This document shows positions 42,391 to 51,535 of a stretch of 61,811 bases of DNA, piece by piece. Source of the stretch: GCA-2701705 sp036163455 (GTDB lineage: Bacteria; Pseudomonadota; Gammaproteobacteria; GCA-002705445; GCA-002716945). The stretch is taken from contig JAYZKL010000035.1 in assembly GCA_036163455.1 (NCBI GenBank), positions 1 through 61,811 on the forward strand. Reading direction: 5' to 3'. Position numbers and translations under genes: made by a program. The first letter of the stretch is position 1. Each line of letters begins with the position of its first letter. Below the pieces are notes generated by a model. That model worked only from the letters and a program-made list of their open reading frames with translations, had not been told where the DNA came from and did no database searches.

Positions 42391-44553
42391 TTAACTTCTC
42401 TTTCTGGTTACATTTAGTACATTAACATTCTTTTTTAATTGAGACATTAGTTTAGACAAGGCTTTGGTATCTGTTATGGAAATTACAAATATCATTATAT
42501 TATGTCCAGTTTCTTTTGTATCATCATATGTGACACTATCGATGTTACAATCATTTTTTGCTATTATTGAGGAAATTTGTGCGAGTACACCTCTTTTATT
42601 TTCAACCTCTACTTTTATGCATACACTAAAAAAATCATCAATACTTTCGGACCAAATAAGGTCTATGTTTTGTTCTTTTGTTTTTTTTCCGTGTTTAACG
42701 CTATGACAAATTTGTCTATGCACAACTATTCCTTTCCCCTGACTAATACTTCCTATTATTGAATCACCTGGAATTGGATAACAACATTTAGCATAAGATA
42801 AAACCAGCCCCTCGGTTCCTTGGATATGAATTTCCTTAGATTTCGTTTTAAGGTTTTTTTTAATTATATTAACGGGAGCAACTCTCATCGCAACAAGTTT
42901 TGGTATCCTATTTCCTAACCCAATTTCAGAAAATAAGCCATCTAGATTACTACAACCATACTCTTGTAAAACCATTTTCATAGTTTTAGATGGTATTTCA
43001 TCAAGCTTTATCCCATATTCAGTTAAAGAGTTTTTTAGTAGTTTTTCTCCTAAATTGATAGCATCTTCTCTCTGCGTTAATTTAAGCGCTGCTCTTATTG
43101 AGTGTCTGGCTTTTTCAGTAACTACAAAGTTCAACCAACTAGGGTTTGGAAATGAGTTTTTTTTAGCAAAAATCTCAACTTTTTGCCCATTTTTTAAAAT
43201 GAAATTTGGAGAAACTACTTTATCGTCAACATTTGCGGAATGAAAGTTATTGCCAAGATCTGTGTGCACTGTATATGCAAAATCAATAATAGTAGATCTT
43301 TTTGGAAGTTCTAAAATATCCCCTTTGTGTGTAAATACATATACTTTCCCTGGATGTAAATCAGCTTTTATACTCTCCAAATATCCTTTAGGATCTCCTG
43401 AGTCTTGCTGTATGTTAAGTAAATTTGTAATCCATTGTTGTTCTTTAGTGTAATCTTGGATAGTAGAAGATTTCTTTGTTTTATAAAACCAATGTGCTGC
43501 AATCCCAGTTTGGGCTAGAAAATCCATTTCTTCCGTTCTAATTTGAAATTCAAGAGGCAAGCCATGTGGACCGAATATTGTTGTATGAAGTGACTGATAA
43601 CCATTTGATTTTGGTATTGCAATATAATCTTTGAATTTACCTGGCATAGGGGTATAAAGATTATGAATAACACCTAATGATCTATAGCAATCATCAACGG
43701 AATCAACAATTATTCTTACACCAAACAAATCATGTATATCGGAGAATTTTAATTCCTTTTGATACATTTTTTTGTAAATACCATATACATGCTTTTCTCT
43801 TGCAATGACCTTTACCTTCAGTCCTTCCCCTAATAATTTTGTTTCTATGACTTTTTTTATCTTAGTCATTACTTCTTTTCTATTACCTCGAGATTTATTA
43901 ATTTCATCCTTTAATACTTTAAATCTAAATGGGTAAATTGATTCAAAAGCCAAGTCTTCCATCTCAATTTTCATAGAATGGAGTCCTAATCTCAAAGCTA
44001 TTGGCGCAAATATTTCTAAACTCTCTTTACCTATCTTCCTTCTTCTAGAATAAGAAAGTGCATTAATAGTTTTAAGATTGTGCCTTCTATCTGCTAATTT
44101 TATCAAGATTACTCTTATATCTTGACTCATTGCTAAAATCATTTTTCTCAAATTTGCAGCATCAGCTTCTTCTTTTGTAGAAAAATTAATTTTATCCAAT
44201 TTGCTTACGCCATCGACTAAGTCAGAAACTTTATCGCCAAATTTTTTTTTAAGATTTTCTTTTTCTATCTCTGTGTCTTCAATCACATCATGTAAAATAG
44301 CTGCCATTATAGATTCATAATCTAACTGTAAGCCTGCAAGATAAGATGCAGCTGATAAAGGGTGTTCAATAAAAGCCTCTCCAGAAATTCTTTTTTGACC
44401 TTTATGGGCTGCTTGAGCAAATAAAAAAGCCTTTTCAATCTTCTTGATTTGATAAGTGTTTAGATATTTTTGAAGAAGCTTTTTGAAATCAATAAATATT
44501 TTTGCATTTATTCCAGCTGCTTTTGAGCTAGTTTTTTGATTCAGATTTCCCAT
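42391..44553 (-). CDS. spoT: Bifunctional (p)ppGpp synthetase/hydrolase (SpoT/Rel)
   Basis: Stringent-response enzyme of 720 aa. HD hydrolase domain: FIEHPLSAASYLAG and ILHDVIEDTEIEKENL with intact His-Asp and Glu-Asp pairs. Synthetase domain: FSDIHDLFGVRIIVDS, KFKDYIAIPKSNGYQSLHT and LEFQIRTEEMD, also apparently intact. TGS, zinc-finger-like and C-terminal ACT domains follow (RGVLAQISSIIAKNDCNI). If no second RelA exists it must do both reactions. The order gmk-rpoZ-spoT is conserved. Confidence 0.95.
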   Translation of the reverse strand: MGNLNQKTSSKAAGINAKIFIDFKKLLQKYLNTYQIKKIEKAFLFAQAAHKGQKRISGEAFIEHPLSAASYLAGLQLDYESIMAAILHDVIEDTEIEKENLKKKFGDKVSDLVDGVSKLDKINFSTKEEADAANLRKMILAMSQDIRVILIKLADRRHNLKTINALSYSRRRKIGKESLEIFAPIALRLGLHSMKIEMEDLAFESIYPFRFKVLKDEINKSRGNRKEVMTKIKKVIETKLLGEGLKVKVIAREKHVYGIYKKMYQKELKFSDIHDLFGVRIIVDSVDDCYRSLGVIHNLYTPMPGKFKDYIAIPKSNGYQSLHTTIFGPHGLPLEFQIRTEEMDFLAQTGIAAHWFYKTKKSSTIQDYTKEQQWITNLLNIQQDSGDPKGYLESIKADLHPGKVYVFTHKGDILELPKRSTIIDFAYTVHTDLGNNFHSANVDDKVVSPNFILKNGQKVEIFAKKNSFPNPSWLNFVVTEKARHSIRAALKLTQREDAINLGEKLLKNSLTEYGIKLDEIPSKTMKMVLQEYGCSNLDGLFSEIGLGNRIPKLVAMRVAPVNIIKKNLKTKSKEIHIQGTEGLVLSYAKCCYPIPGDSIIGSISQGKGIVVHRQICHSVKHGKKTKEQNIDLIWSESIDDFFSVCIKVEVENKRGVLAQISSIIAKNDCNIDSVTYDDTKETGHNIMIFVISITDTKALSKLMSQLKKNVNVLNVTRKRS

Positions 44554-44573
44554 TGTAAAAGAACGGTGGGTTT

Positions 44574-44981
44574 TTATTCTTGTTTACCTTCTTCCTTAAC
44601 TTCGGTAGATGGCTCTTCTTCAATATTCTGGCTTTCATCAAGGCTATCATTATCTGTAGGCTCAGATGCTTCTACAGTCTTTTCCAAATCTGCTTGTTCA
44701 GCTGCTTCATATCCTTGACTAATTTCACTGATGATTTCTTCTTCTGAAATTGCATCTTGTAATTTATTATCAATTTTTTCTTTTTGACTAGTTTCGAAAT
44801 AATCCATTCCAACATGAGAGGCAGCTATCTCTCTTAGTGCCACAACTGTTGGTTTATCTTTACAATCAATTAAAGGAGTAGATCCTTCTATTAGGTCTTT
44901 TGCTCTTCTACTTGCTAATGTAACAATATCAAATGCATTATCGATATTCTCGAGACAATCCTCTATAGTAACTCTTGCCAT
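44574..44981 (-). CDS. rpoZ: RNA polymerase omega subunit (RpoZ) with acidic tail
   Basis: Small RNA polymerase subunit aiding beta' assembly and forming one ppGpp site. The core is typical: MARVTIEDCLENIDNAFDIV and LASRRAKDLIEG, then PTVVALREIAA. At 135 aa it is longer than the usual 80-90 because of a C-terminal extension from about residue 88 that is rich in Glu and Asp and looks disordered. It lies between gmk and spoT. Confidence 0.94.
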   Translation of the reverse strand: MARVTIEDCLENIDNAFDIVTLASRRAKDLIEGSTPLIDCKDKPTVVALREIAASHVGMDYFETSQKEKIDNKLQDAISEEEIISEISQGYEAAEQADLEKTVEASEPTDNDSLDESQNIEEEPSTEVKEEGKQE

Positions 44982-45041
44982 TGATTTCGCCTGTGATTAA
45001 TTATGTACATTGTAACAGAATAAAATTTTTACACAAATGCC

Positions 45042-45668
45042 TTATTTTATTGATGATATTGAGCTAAGCCATTTCTCAAAAGAGAGTAGATCAAGTTTTC
45101 TCTTCAGAATAATTAGTTTTAATTGTTTTACAGCTTTATTGAAATCATCATTCGTAACAACATAGTCTGCTTGTTTATGAAATTTTAATTCATTTTTTGA
45201 TGATTTCATCCTAGCATTAATTTCTTCAATATCATCTTCTCCCCTATTTTTTAATCTTTCTTTTAATGCCTCTTCATTTGGGGGCAAAATATATATAGAT
45301 GTAGTGTTTGGAAATTTTTTTTTAATATCTAACATTCCCTTATAGTCAATCTCAAGCAAGACGTCAAATCCAGAATCTATATCCTTACTTATTAAGTTTG
45401 ATGAGGTCCCATAATAATTTTCATATACATTTTGATATTCTATAAATTCTTTCTTTTCAACTTTTTTGTTAAATTCTTTCTCTGTGATGAAATAATAATC
45501 TAGTCCATCTTCTTCAGTTGCTCTCTTTTTTCTGGTTGTATAAGAAATTGATGGTTTGATAAATGACCAATCATCACAAAGCCTTTTTACTAGTGTTGTT
45601 TTACCGGCACCTGAAGGTGCACTAATAATAAATATATTTAAGGAATTTATAGATTTAATATTATTCAT
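45042..45668 (-). CDS. gmk: Guanylate kinase (Gmk)
   Basis: Phosphorylates GMP to GDP with ATP. At 208 aa it is normal. P-loop: IISAPSGAGKTTLVKRL. GMP site: SISYTTRKKRATEEDGLDYYF and ENYYGTSSNLI. Lid and core: VLLEIDYKGMLDIKKKFP and ERLKNRGEDDIEEINARM. It heads the gmk-rpoZ-spoT run and is divergent from the membrane protein gene at 45726 with a 57-base gap. Confidence 0.96.
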   Translation of the reverse strand: MNNIKSINSLNIFIISAPSGAGKTTLVKRLCDDWSFIKPSISYTTRKKRATEEDGLDYYFITEKEFNKKVEKKEFIEYQNVYENYYGTSSNLISKDIDSGFDVLLEIDYKGMLDIKKKFPNTTSIYILPPNEEALKERLKNRGEDDIEEINARMKSSKNELKFHKQADYVVTNDDFNKAVKQLKLIILKRKLDLLSFEKWLSSISSIK

Positions 45669-45725
45669 AATTATAATTATCGATTATAATACACATGTGA
45701 AATATATTACACGAGGAGGAACAAA

Positions 45726-46163
45726 ATGGGCGATCCTTGGAAATCAATAACTCCTGAAGGTGTCAGAGCTTTTACATACGGGATTGGAACTACAGCACTT
45801 CTATGGTTATCTTTTGAAGGATATCTAGATATAGTATTAACTTTTCTTGTTATGATTGGCTTATCTCCTGCTTTCTCCAAGGCAATTTTTATCAGTACTA
45901 TTTTATTTTTTCTAGTTATTATGATTTTTTATGGACTGCATGGCAAATTATTTACAACTCTCATATTAGAGCATATGCCTTGGGTAAAAAATCCAGATAA
46001 ATTTCTATTATTTTTTTGGTTATGGGCAGTAGGTATTTCATCAGGAATATTGAATGTTTTTTCAGTAAATATTTTTTATCAATTTGTTTATCTTTTCTTT
46101 ATATTTCTCTTGCCGTCATTATTTCTTGGAACAAGAATACAAAAGAAGGGTGGAAATGAATAA
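45726..46163 (+). CDS. Hypothetical four-helix membrane protein
   Basis: I do not recognise this 145-aa protein. It starts MGDPWKSITPEGVRAFTYGI and has about four hydrophobic segments (roughly residues 17-40, 50-70, 95-112, 116-135), then a short Lys-rich tail. The ribosome site is the best in this area (GAGGAGGA, 7 bases before ATG), so it is likely well translated. Its neighbours are gmk (divergent) and a LETM1-like gene (convergent, 5 bases). No conserved catalytic motif is visible. Confidence 0.65.
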   Translation: MGDPWKSITPEGVRAFTYGIGTTALLWLSFEGYLDIVLTFLVMIGLSPAFSKAIFISTILFFLVIMIFYGLHGKLFTTLILEHMPWVKNPDKFLLFFWLWAVGISSGILNVFSVNIFYQFVYLFFIFLLPSLFLGTRIQKKGGNE

Positions 46164-46168
46164 ACTCT

Positions 46169-46510
46169 CTAATCATCAAAAGTTTTTTTAGGTAATATAT
46201 CTACATTAAACACTTTCCCAAGCTTAACTAAAAAAGCAATTGCTAAAATACCACCTGGTAAAGCAAATATACCAGCTAAACCAATACTTTTAATAAGATC
46301 TGAAAATTGTTGATTTGCTTTTTTTATTGTTTCTTTATCAATATTTTCACCAGAAATATATTTTTGATAAATATTGAGCATTTCTTTTGTTTCAGCTGAT
46401 TCATTCGCTAATAAACTCTTAAGCTCTATCAACCCATCCTTGATCTTATCTTTATTTTTTGTGAACTGATTTATTAAAGAATCAAAAATTTTTGTATCTT
46501 TTGTAGTCAT
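46169..46510 (-). CDS. Small LETM1-like membrane protein
   Basis: A 113-aa protein with a charged helical N-terminal part and one hydrophobic segment near residues 75-98. The end, GLAGIFALPGGILAIAFLVK then LGKVFNVDILPKKTF, resembles the core of bacterial LETM1-like proteins (PGG...KLGK.F.....LP..F). LETM1 is known from mitochondria in cation homeostasis; the bacterial role is unknown. It is divergent from the Sel1 gene with only 44 bases between starts. Confidence 0.6.
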   Translation of the reverse strand: MTTKDTKIFDSLINQFTKNKDKIKDGLIELKSLLANESAETKEMLNIYQKYISGENIDKETIKKANQQFSDLIKSIGLAGIFALPGGILAIAFLVKLGKVFNVDILPKKTFDD

Positions 46511-46554
46511 TATGTTTTACTTTCAATATAAATATATTATGTCTAAGATAATCT

Positions 46555-47028
46555 ATGTATAAAGTTCTATTATCAACTATATTATTTTTTTTTCCAGTAT
46601 TCATTAATGCTGGCGACATAGATAAAGGCTATCAAGCATACAATAATAAAAATTATAAAGAAGCTTATCAACACTGGATAATTCCAGCGGATGCGGGTGA
46701 CAAAATTTCTCAGTACAATATAGCTTTATTATATTTTTTTGGTAATGGAGTTAAGAAAAATTTAGAAATAGCTTTTCAATATTGTAGAAAATCAGCATTA
46801 CAAGATCTTCCTCGTGCACAAAATAATCTAGCATTTATGTATGCAGATGGACTTGGTGTTAAGCAAAATTATATATTATCATATAAATGGGCTTATCTCG
46901 CTTATATGAACGGCTATCCGTCAAATAAGCTATTAAATAAAAGCAAAAATAAATTAAACGACTCTGACTTTAAAAAAGCAAATAAACTGATAGGAAAATA
47001 TCTGAGGAGGAATAAGAATGAAAAATGA
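46555..47028 (+). CDS. Secreted Sel1-repeat (TPR-like) protein
   Basis: A 157-aa protein with a signal peptide (MYKVLLSTILFFFPVFINA) and Sel1-like repeats: AYQHWIIPADAGDKISQYNI, ALLYFFGNGVKKNLEIAFQY and LAFMYADGLGVKQNYILSYK. Such proteins usually act as periplasmic scaffolds; the partner is unknown. It overlaps apaG by 11 bases, suggesting co-translation. Confidence 0.82.
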   Translation: MYKVLLSTILFFFPVFINAGDIDKGYQAYNNKNYKEAYQHWIIPADAGDKISQYNIALLYFFGNGVKKNLEIAFQYCRKSALQDLPRAQNNLAFMYADGLGVKQNYILSYKWAYLAYMNGYPSNKLLNKSKNKLNDSDFKKANKLIGKYLRRNKNEK

Positions 47029-47389
47029 TATATCAATTTCAGTTGAAACAATTTATTTACAACAGGATTCGGAACCTGAAAATAATAAGTATTTTTTTCT
47101 TTATACAATTTCTATACGTAATAAAGGTTCTATTGGCGCGAAATTATTATCAAGACATTGGGTTATTGAAGATTCCAATGGCAAAACCCAAGATGTTAAA
47201 GGAGAAGGTGTAGTCGGAGAACAACCACATATTACTCCTGGCGAGGAATTTCAATACACTAGTGGAGCAATGATAGAAACAGCATTAGGGACGATGAAGG
47301 GTACATATCAAATGATTGATGATAACGAACATTATTTTGATGCCGAAATACCAGAATTTATTCTATCAATACCAAGAGTTATTCACTGA
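47018..47389 (+). CDS. apaG: ApaG family protein
   Basis: A 123-aa immunoglobulin-fold protein, associated in enterobacteria with Co2+ resistance and Mg2+ efflux phenotypes; its molecular function is unsettled. Typical strands: FFLYTISIRNKGSIGAKLLS, RHWVIEDSNGK, VVGEQPHITPGEEFQYTSGA and GTMKGTYQMIDDN. The ATG has AGGAGG upstream inside the Sel1 gene. It converges on folA with an 11-base overlap. Confidence 0.95.
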   Translation: MKNDISISVETIYLQQDSEPENNKYFFLYTISIRNKGSIGAKLLSRHWVIEDSNGKTQDVKGEGVVGEQPHITPGEEFQYTSGAMIETALGTMKGTYQMIDDNEHYFDAEIPEFILSIPRVIH

Positions 47390-47879
47390 TACGCTCATAA
47401 ATTAAATAGCTATACTTAATATTTTTCTCCTCATTAAAATTATTTTGAGTCTCTATAATTCTCCATTCTATTTCATTTATTTCAGGAAACCATGTATCGC
47501 CTTCAAAATTTTTATGAATTTTTGTTAGATATATTTTCTTTACAACGGGCAGAGCTAATTTAAAAATCTCTTCACCACCTATTACGATAATCTCTCCAAA
47601 AGATTTGAATTTGTCTACAGCATCTTCAAATTTATTAAATATGTGAGCATTTATATTTTTATAAGAAAGATTTTTTGTGAGTATGATATTTATTCTTCCC
47701 TCTAATATTTTTCCTATTGATTGATGAGTTTTTCTGCCCATTATGATTGGTTTCCCCATTGTTATTTTTTTAAATCTTTTCAATTCTCCTGGAATATGCC
47801 ATGGAAGACTGTTTTTATTACCAATTACATTTCCAGAATCCATGGCAACAATAATCGAAACTAATGGAGAGGTCTTCAT
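47379..47879 (-). CDS. folA: Dihydrofolate reductase (FolA)
   Basis: Reduces dihydrofolate to tetrahydrofolate with NADPH. At 166 aa it is normal. Marks are IIVAMDSGNVIGNKNSLPWH, FKKITMGKPIIMGRKTHQSI and IIVIGGEEIFKLALP, and the TWFPEIN segment near the end. It overlaps thyA by 4 bases (ATGA), so FolA is made with the enzyme that generates its substrate. Confidence 0.96.
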   Translation of the reverse strand: MKTSPLVSIIVAMDSGNVIGNKNSLPWHIPGELKRFKKITMGKPIIMGRKTHQSIGKILEGRINIILTKNLSYKNINAHIFNKFEDAVDKFKSFGEIIVIGGEEIFKLALPVVKKIYLTKIHKNFEGDTWFPEINEIEWRIIETQNNFNEEKNIKYSYLIYERISE

Positions 47880-48670
47880 ACAGAAACTTTGGCCTTAATA
47901 GATTCATAAGGATTATAATTTTCTAATGAAAAATCAGAAAACTCATAATCAAAAATATTATCTTTAGAATTTATAATTTTAAGTTTCGGAAGAGGTTTTG
48001 GTTTTCTTTCTAACTGTATCTTTACTTGATCCAAATGATCTAAATAAATATGAGCATCACCAAAAGAATGTATGAATTCTCCATAGTTGAGGTTTGTGAT
48101 ATTTGCAATCATCATGGTTAGCATAGAATAAGATGCAATGTTAAAAGGTACCCCTAAAAATACATCAGCACTTCTTTGATACAGCTGGCATGATAGCTTT
48201 CCATCATAGACAAAAAACTGAAAAAGAATATGGCATGGAGGAAGTTTCATTTGATCAATTTGTCCTACATTCCATGCGGAAACAATGTGACGTCTAGAAT
48301 TGGGATTATTTTTAATGCTTTGAATAACATTTGAAATTTGATCAATACTTGTATTATTAGGCCCAGGCCAAGATCTCCATTGCGAACCATATGTTGGGCC
48401 TAAATCACCATTATGATCTGCCCACTCATCCCAAATTCTTACACCATGATCTTTCAAAAACTTTATATTAGTACTTCCCTTTAAAAACCATAGCAACTCA
48501 TATGCAACTGATTTAAAGTGAATTTTTTTTGTTGTTAATAGCGGAAATCCATCAGCAAGATTAAATTTCATCTGATGTCCAAAAATTGATATTGTCCCTG
48601 TTCCAGTTCTATCTTCTTTCTGAACTCCACTTTCTAAAATTTTAGTTAATAGTTCATGGTATTGTCTCAT
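47876..48670 (-). CDS. thyA: Thymidylate synthase (ThyA)
   Basis: Makes dTMP from dUMP using methylene-THF. At 264 aa it is normal for the E. coli class. The catalytic cysteine is in KLPPCHILFQFFV, with RRHIVSAWNV, QRSADVFLGVPFNIASYS and HIYLDHLDQV. It overlaps folA and lgt by 4 bases each; the lgt-thyA-folA order is conserved in gammaproteobacteria. Confidence 0.97.
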   Translation of the reverse strand: MRQYHELLTKILESGVQKEDRTGTGTISIFGHQMKFNLADGFPLLTTKKIHFKSVAYELLWFLKGSTNIKFLKDHGVRIWDEWADHNGDLGPTYGSQWRSWPGPNNTSIDQISNVIQSIKNNPNSRRHIVSAWNVGQIDQMKLPPCHILFQFFVYDGKLSCQLYQRSADVFLGVPFNIASYSMLTMMIANITNLNYGEFIHSFGDAHIYLDHLDQVKIQLERKPKPLPKLKIINSKDNIFDYEFSDFSLENYNPYESIKAKVSV

Positions 48671-49455
48671 TGTGATTTAAACCCTTTAATTGAAAAATAT
48701 AATAAAATAATACCAAATAGCATCATCGGAATACTAAGTAATTGTCCCATTGTAAACCAGTCTTGATATAAATAACCAATATGTCTATCTGGTAGACGAA
48801 CAAATTCAACTAAAAATCTAAAAATTCCATAAAAAATTAAAAATAAGGAGCTTAGTGCCATTCTGGGCAATTTAAATTTAGATAGTTTTTTCATAACAAA
48901 AAATAATAACAGACCTTCTAAAAATGCCTCATATAACATAGATGGATGTCTAGGGATTTGATCAACCATAGGAAAGATAACTCCCCAATTCCCACCTGTT
49001 GGTATTCCATATAATTCTCCATTTATGAAATTACCAATTCTTCCGAGCCCTAGAGCAATTGGTATATAAATAACAATTAAATCAGATAATTCAAAAAAGT
49101 TAAGATTCTCTTTTTTACTAAAAAAATAAAATCCAAAAATTACTCCTAATAGACCCCCATGAAACGACATTCCTCCTTCCCATAAATATAATACTTTCAA
49201 TGGGTTAGACAAATAAAAATTTAAATCATAGAATAAAACATAACCTAGCCTACCTCCAATTAACAAGGTTATTAAAGAAAATAAAAGCATATTATCAGCA
49301 ACTTTATAAGAAAAGGTTACATTTCCATTTTTCACATCTTGTTTAACCAAATAATCAATTACTAAAAATGAGATTACGTACATCATGCCATACCAATGAA
49401 TGGAAATTGACATAAAGGATATCAGTACAGGATCAATATTATGAATATAAATCAT
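48667..49455 (-). CDS. lgt: Prolipoprotein diacylglyceryl transferase (Lgt)
   Basis: Inner-membrane enzyme that attaches diacylglycerol to the lipobox cysteine of prolipoproteins. At 262 aa it has about seven helices. Signature GLGRIGNFINGELYG is present, as are GGMSFHGGLLG with the catalytic histidine and YGIFRFLVEFVRLPD. One client in the window is the M48 lipoprotein at 14783. It heads the lgt-thyA-folA operon. Confidence 0.96.
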   Translation of the reverse strand: MIYIHNIDPVLISFMSISIHWYGMMYVISFLVIDYLVKQDVKNGNVTFSYKVADNMLLFSLITLLIGGRLGYVLFYDLNFYLSNPLKVLYLWEGGMSFHGGLLGVIFGFYFFSKKENLNFFELSDLIVIYIPIALGLGRIGNFINGELYGIPTGGNWGVIFPMVDQIPRHPSMLYEAFLEGLLLFFVMKKLSKFKLPRMALSSLFLIFYGIFRFLVEFVRLPDRHIGYLYQDWFTMGQLLSIPMMLFGIILLYFSIKGFKSQ

Positions 49456-49526
49456 AGATTTCTTTTTAAATTTGAACTGTTAATTTATTTATAATAAATT
49501 ATGACCAATAGTATAACATCTAAATA

Positions 49527-51524
49527 ATGAATAAATTAGTCAATGAAAAAAGTTTATATTTGCTCCAACATGCAGATAATCCCGTAAATTGGTATCCTTG
49601 GACGCAAGAAGCTTTTGAAATTGCAAAAAATAATAATAAGCCAATAATATTGTCAATTGGTTATTCTGCATGTCATTGGTGTCATGTCATGGCTCAAGAA
49701 TCGTTTGAGGACTCTGAAACTGCAGAAATAATGAATAAATACTTCGTTAATATAAAAGTTGATAAAGAGGAAAGACCCGATTTAGATAAAGTATATCAAA
49801 TGTCACAAACTATCATAACTGGCAAAACTGGTGGATGGCCATTGACTATTTTTATGTCCCCAGATAAATTTCCATTTTTTGCAGGCACATATTTTCCAAA
49901 TGAACAAAAATATGGATTGCCATCCTTCAAAGACGTTTTGAAACGTGTTAATGAGTTTTATTCAAGTCAACAAAAAGATATAAAATCTCAAAACATGACT
50001 ATTTCTGAGATCTTCCAAAATCTAAACAAAAGAAATGATTACGATGAACAAATTAATCTTGAATTACTAGATAAAACGAGACTAGATCTTCTAAATAGTA
50101 TTGACAAGGTTCATGGGGGTTTTGGCTCAGCTCCTAAATTCCCGCAAAGCTATAGCTTATTATTTCTACTTAACTCAAATATTAATAATGAAGAATCTTT
50201 TCAATATGTTTTGCACACCCTCAATAGAATGTGCTTAAGTGGAATTTTTGATCATTTAGAAGGAGGTTTTTTCAGGTATTCTGTAGATGAACTCTGGATG
50301 ATTCCTCATTTTGAAAAGATGCTTTATGATAATGGACCGCTTATTTCAGTCTTATGCAAAGCTTCAAAATTAACATCTAATAAATTATTTCTTAAACGTG
50401 CTGTGCAAACCTCTGACTGGATAATAAATAAAATGCAAGACAAAAATGGTGGCATCTATTCTACAATTGATGCAGATTCTGAACATGTTGAAGGGAAATA
50501 TTATGTTTGGGATGAGAAAGAATTAAAGTCATCTTTAGATAACGATGAATTTGAATTTATAAAAAATAGCTACTTTGTTGATAGTAGGTCAAATTTTGAA
50601 GGAAAGTTTCATTTTCATATAACTAAAGATGCAGAAGATTTTTTTCTTAAAAATGAAAAAAGAATAGCAGTAATAACTAAAAAATTACTAACAATAAGAA
50701 ATAAAAGGATCCCACCTAATACTGATAAAAAAATCCTAGTGTCCTGGAATGCATTAGCAATCATTGGATTATTAGATACTTATAAATTAACTGACGATGA
50801 TAGATTTTTATTGGCAGCAAAAAAATGTTTTGACTTTATTAAGCAGAAGCTTTGGGATGGAACAAAATTATATGCATGTTTTAATGAAAAACCTTGCTTT
50901 CAGGCATATCTTGATGACTATGCATATTTACTTAAAGCAAATCTCGAACTTTTAAAAATAGAATGGAGCTCTGAAAACTTATATTTTTCAAATAAACTTG
51001 CCAATATATTAATTAAAAATTTTCAGAATCATGAAACTGGAGGCTTCTATTTTACTTCTATTGATCATGAAGAACTTATATATAGACCACAAACTTATAT
51101 GGATGAATCAATGCCTGCTGGAAACAGTATTGCGATAGAAGCATTATCAGAATTAGGATTTTTGGTGGGTAATCAAGAATATATAGACGCTTCAGAAAAA
51201 ACTCTAATATCAGCATCTAATTCTGTACAAAGATCAAACACCGCGCACGCAAGTTTACTGAATGCATCTATGAATTTACTTGAGTTTAAAAAATTTGTAA
51301 TCATTAGATGCTCGCATGAACGTATTAAAGAATATAGGAAAGAAATTTTAAACTTTGAAGAAGTAATCTTTTACTTTATTGATAATGAAGAGAGTGACAT
51401 ACCAAAATCACTAATTGAAAAAAAACCGTTAGGTAACTTTACTGCATATATTTGTGAAGGCTTTAAGTGTTTAAGCCCAATTAGAGACTTTGATGATCTA
51501 TGTAAGGAATTAACAAAAATTTAA
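49527..51524 (+). CDS. Thioredoxin-domain protein of the YyaL/SSP411 (DUF255) family
   Basis: A 665-aa cytoplasmic protein. Residues 1-160 form a thioredoxin-like domain with CHWC at 49-52 in SACHWCHVMAQESFED and the following VKVDKEERPDLD-type strand. The remaining part is an alpha/alpha-toroid resembling N-acylglucosamine epimerases (FDHLEGGFFRYSVDELW, PHFEKMLYDNGPL, PQTYMDESMPAGNS). The family is widespread, and its reaction is not established. It is followed by plsC after 11 bases. Confidence 0.9.
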   Translation: MNKLVNEKSLYLLQHADNPVNWYPWTQEAFEIAKNNNKPIILSIGYSACHWCHVMAQESFEDSETAEIMNKYFVNIKVDKEERPDLDKVYQMSQTIITGKTGGWPLTIFMSPDKFPFFAGTYFPNEQKYGLPSFKDVLKRVNEFYSSQQKDIKSQNMTISEIFQNLNKRNDYDEQINLELLDKTRLDLLNSIDKVHGGFGSAPKFPQSYSLLFLLNSNINNEESFQYVLHTLNRMCLSGIFDHLEGGFFRYSVDELWMIPHFEKMLYDNGPLISVLCKASKLTSNKLFLKRAVQTSDWIINKMQDKNGGIYSTIDADSEHVEGKYYVWDEKELKSSLDNDEFEFIKNSYFVDSRSNFEGKFHFHITKDAEDFFLKNEKRIAVITKKLLTIRNKRIPPNTDKKILVSWNALAIIGLLDTYKLTDDDRFLLAAKKCFDFIKQKLWDGTKLYACFNEKPCFQAYLDDYAYLLKANLELLKIEWSSENLYFSNKLANILIKNFQNHETGGFYFTSIDHEELIYRPQTYMDESMPAGNSIAIEALSELGFLVGNQEYIDASEKTLISASNSVQRSNTAHASLLNASMNLLEFKKFVIIRCSHERIKEYRKEILNFEEVIFYFIDNEESDIPKSLIEKKPLGNFTAYICEGFKCLSPIRDFDDLCKELTKI

Positions 51525-51535
51525 ATGAGACTAAT

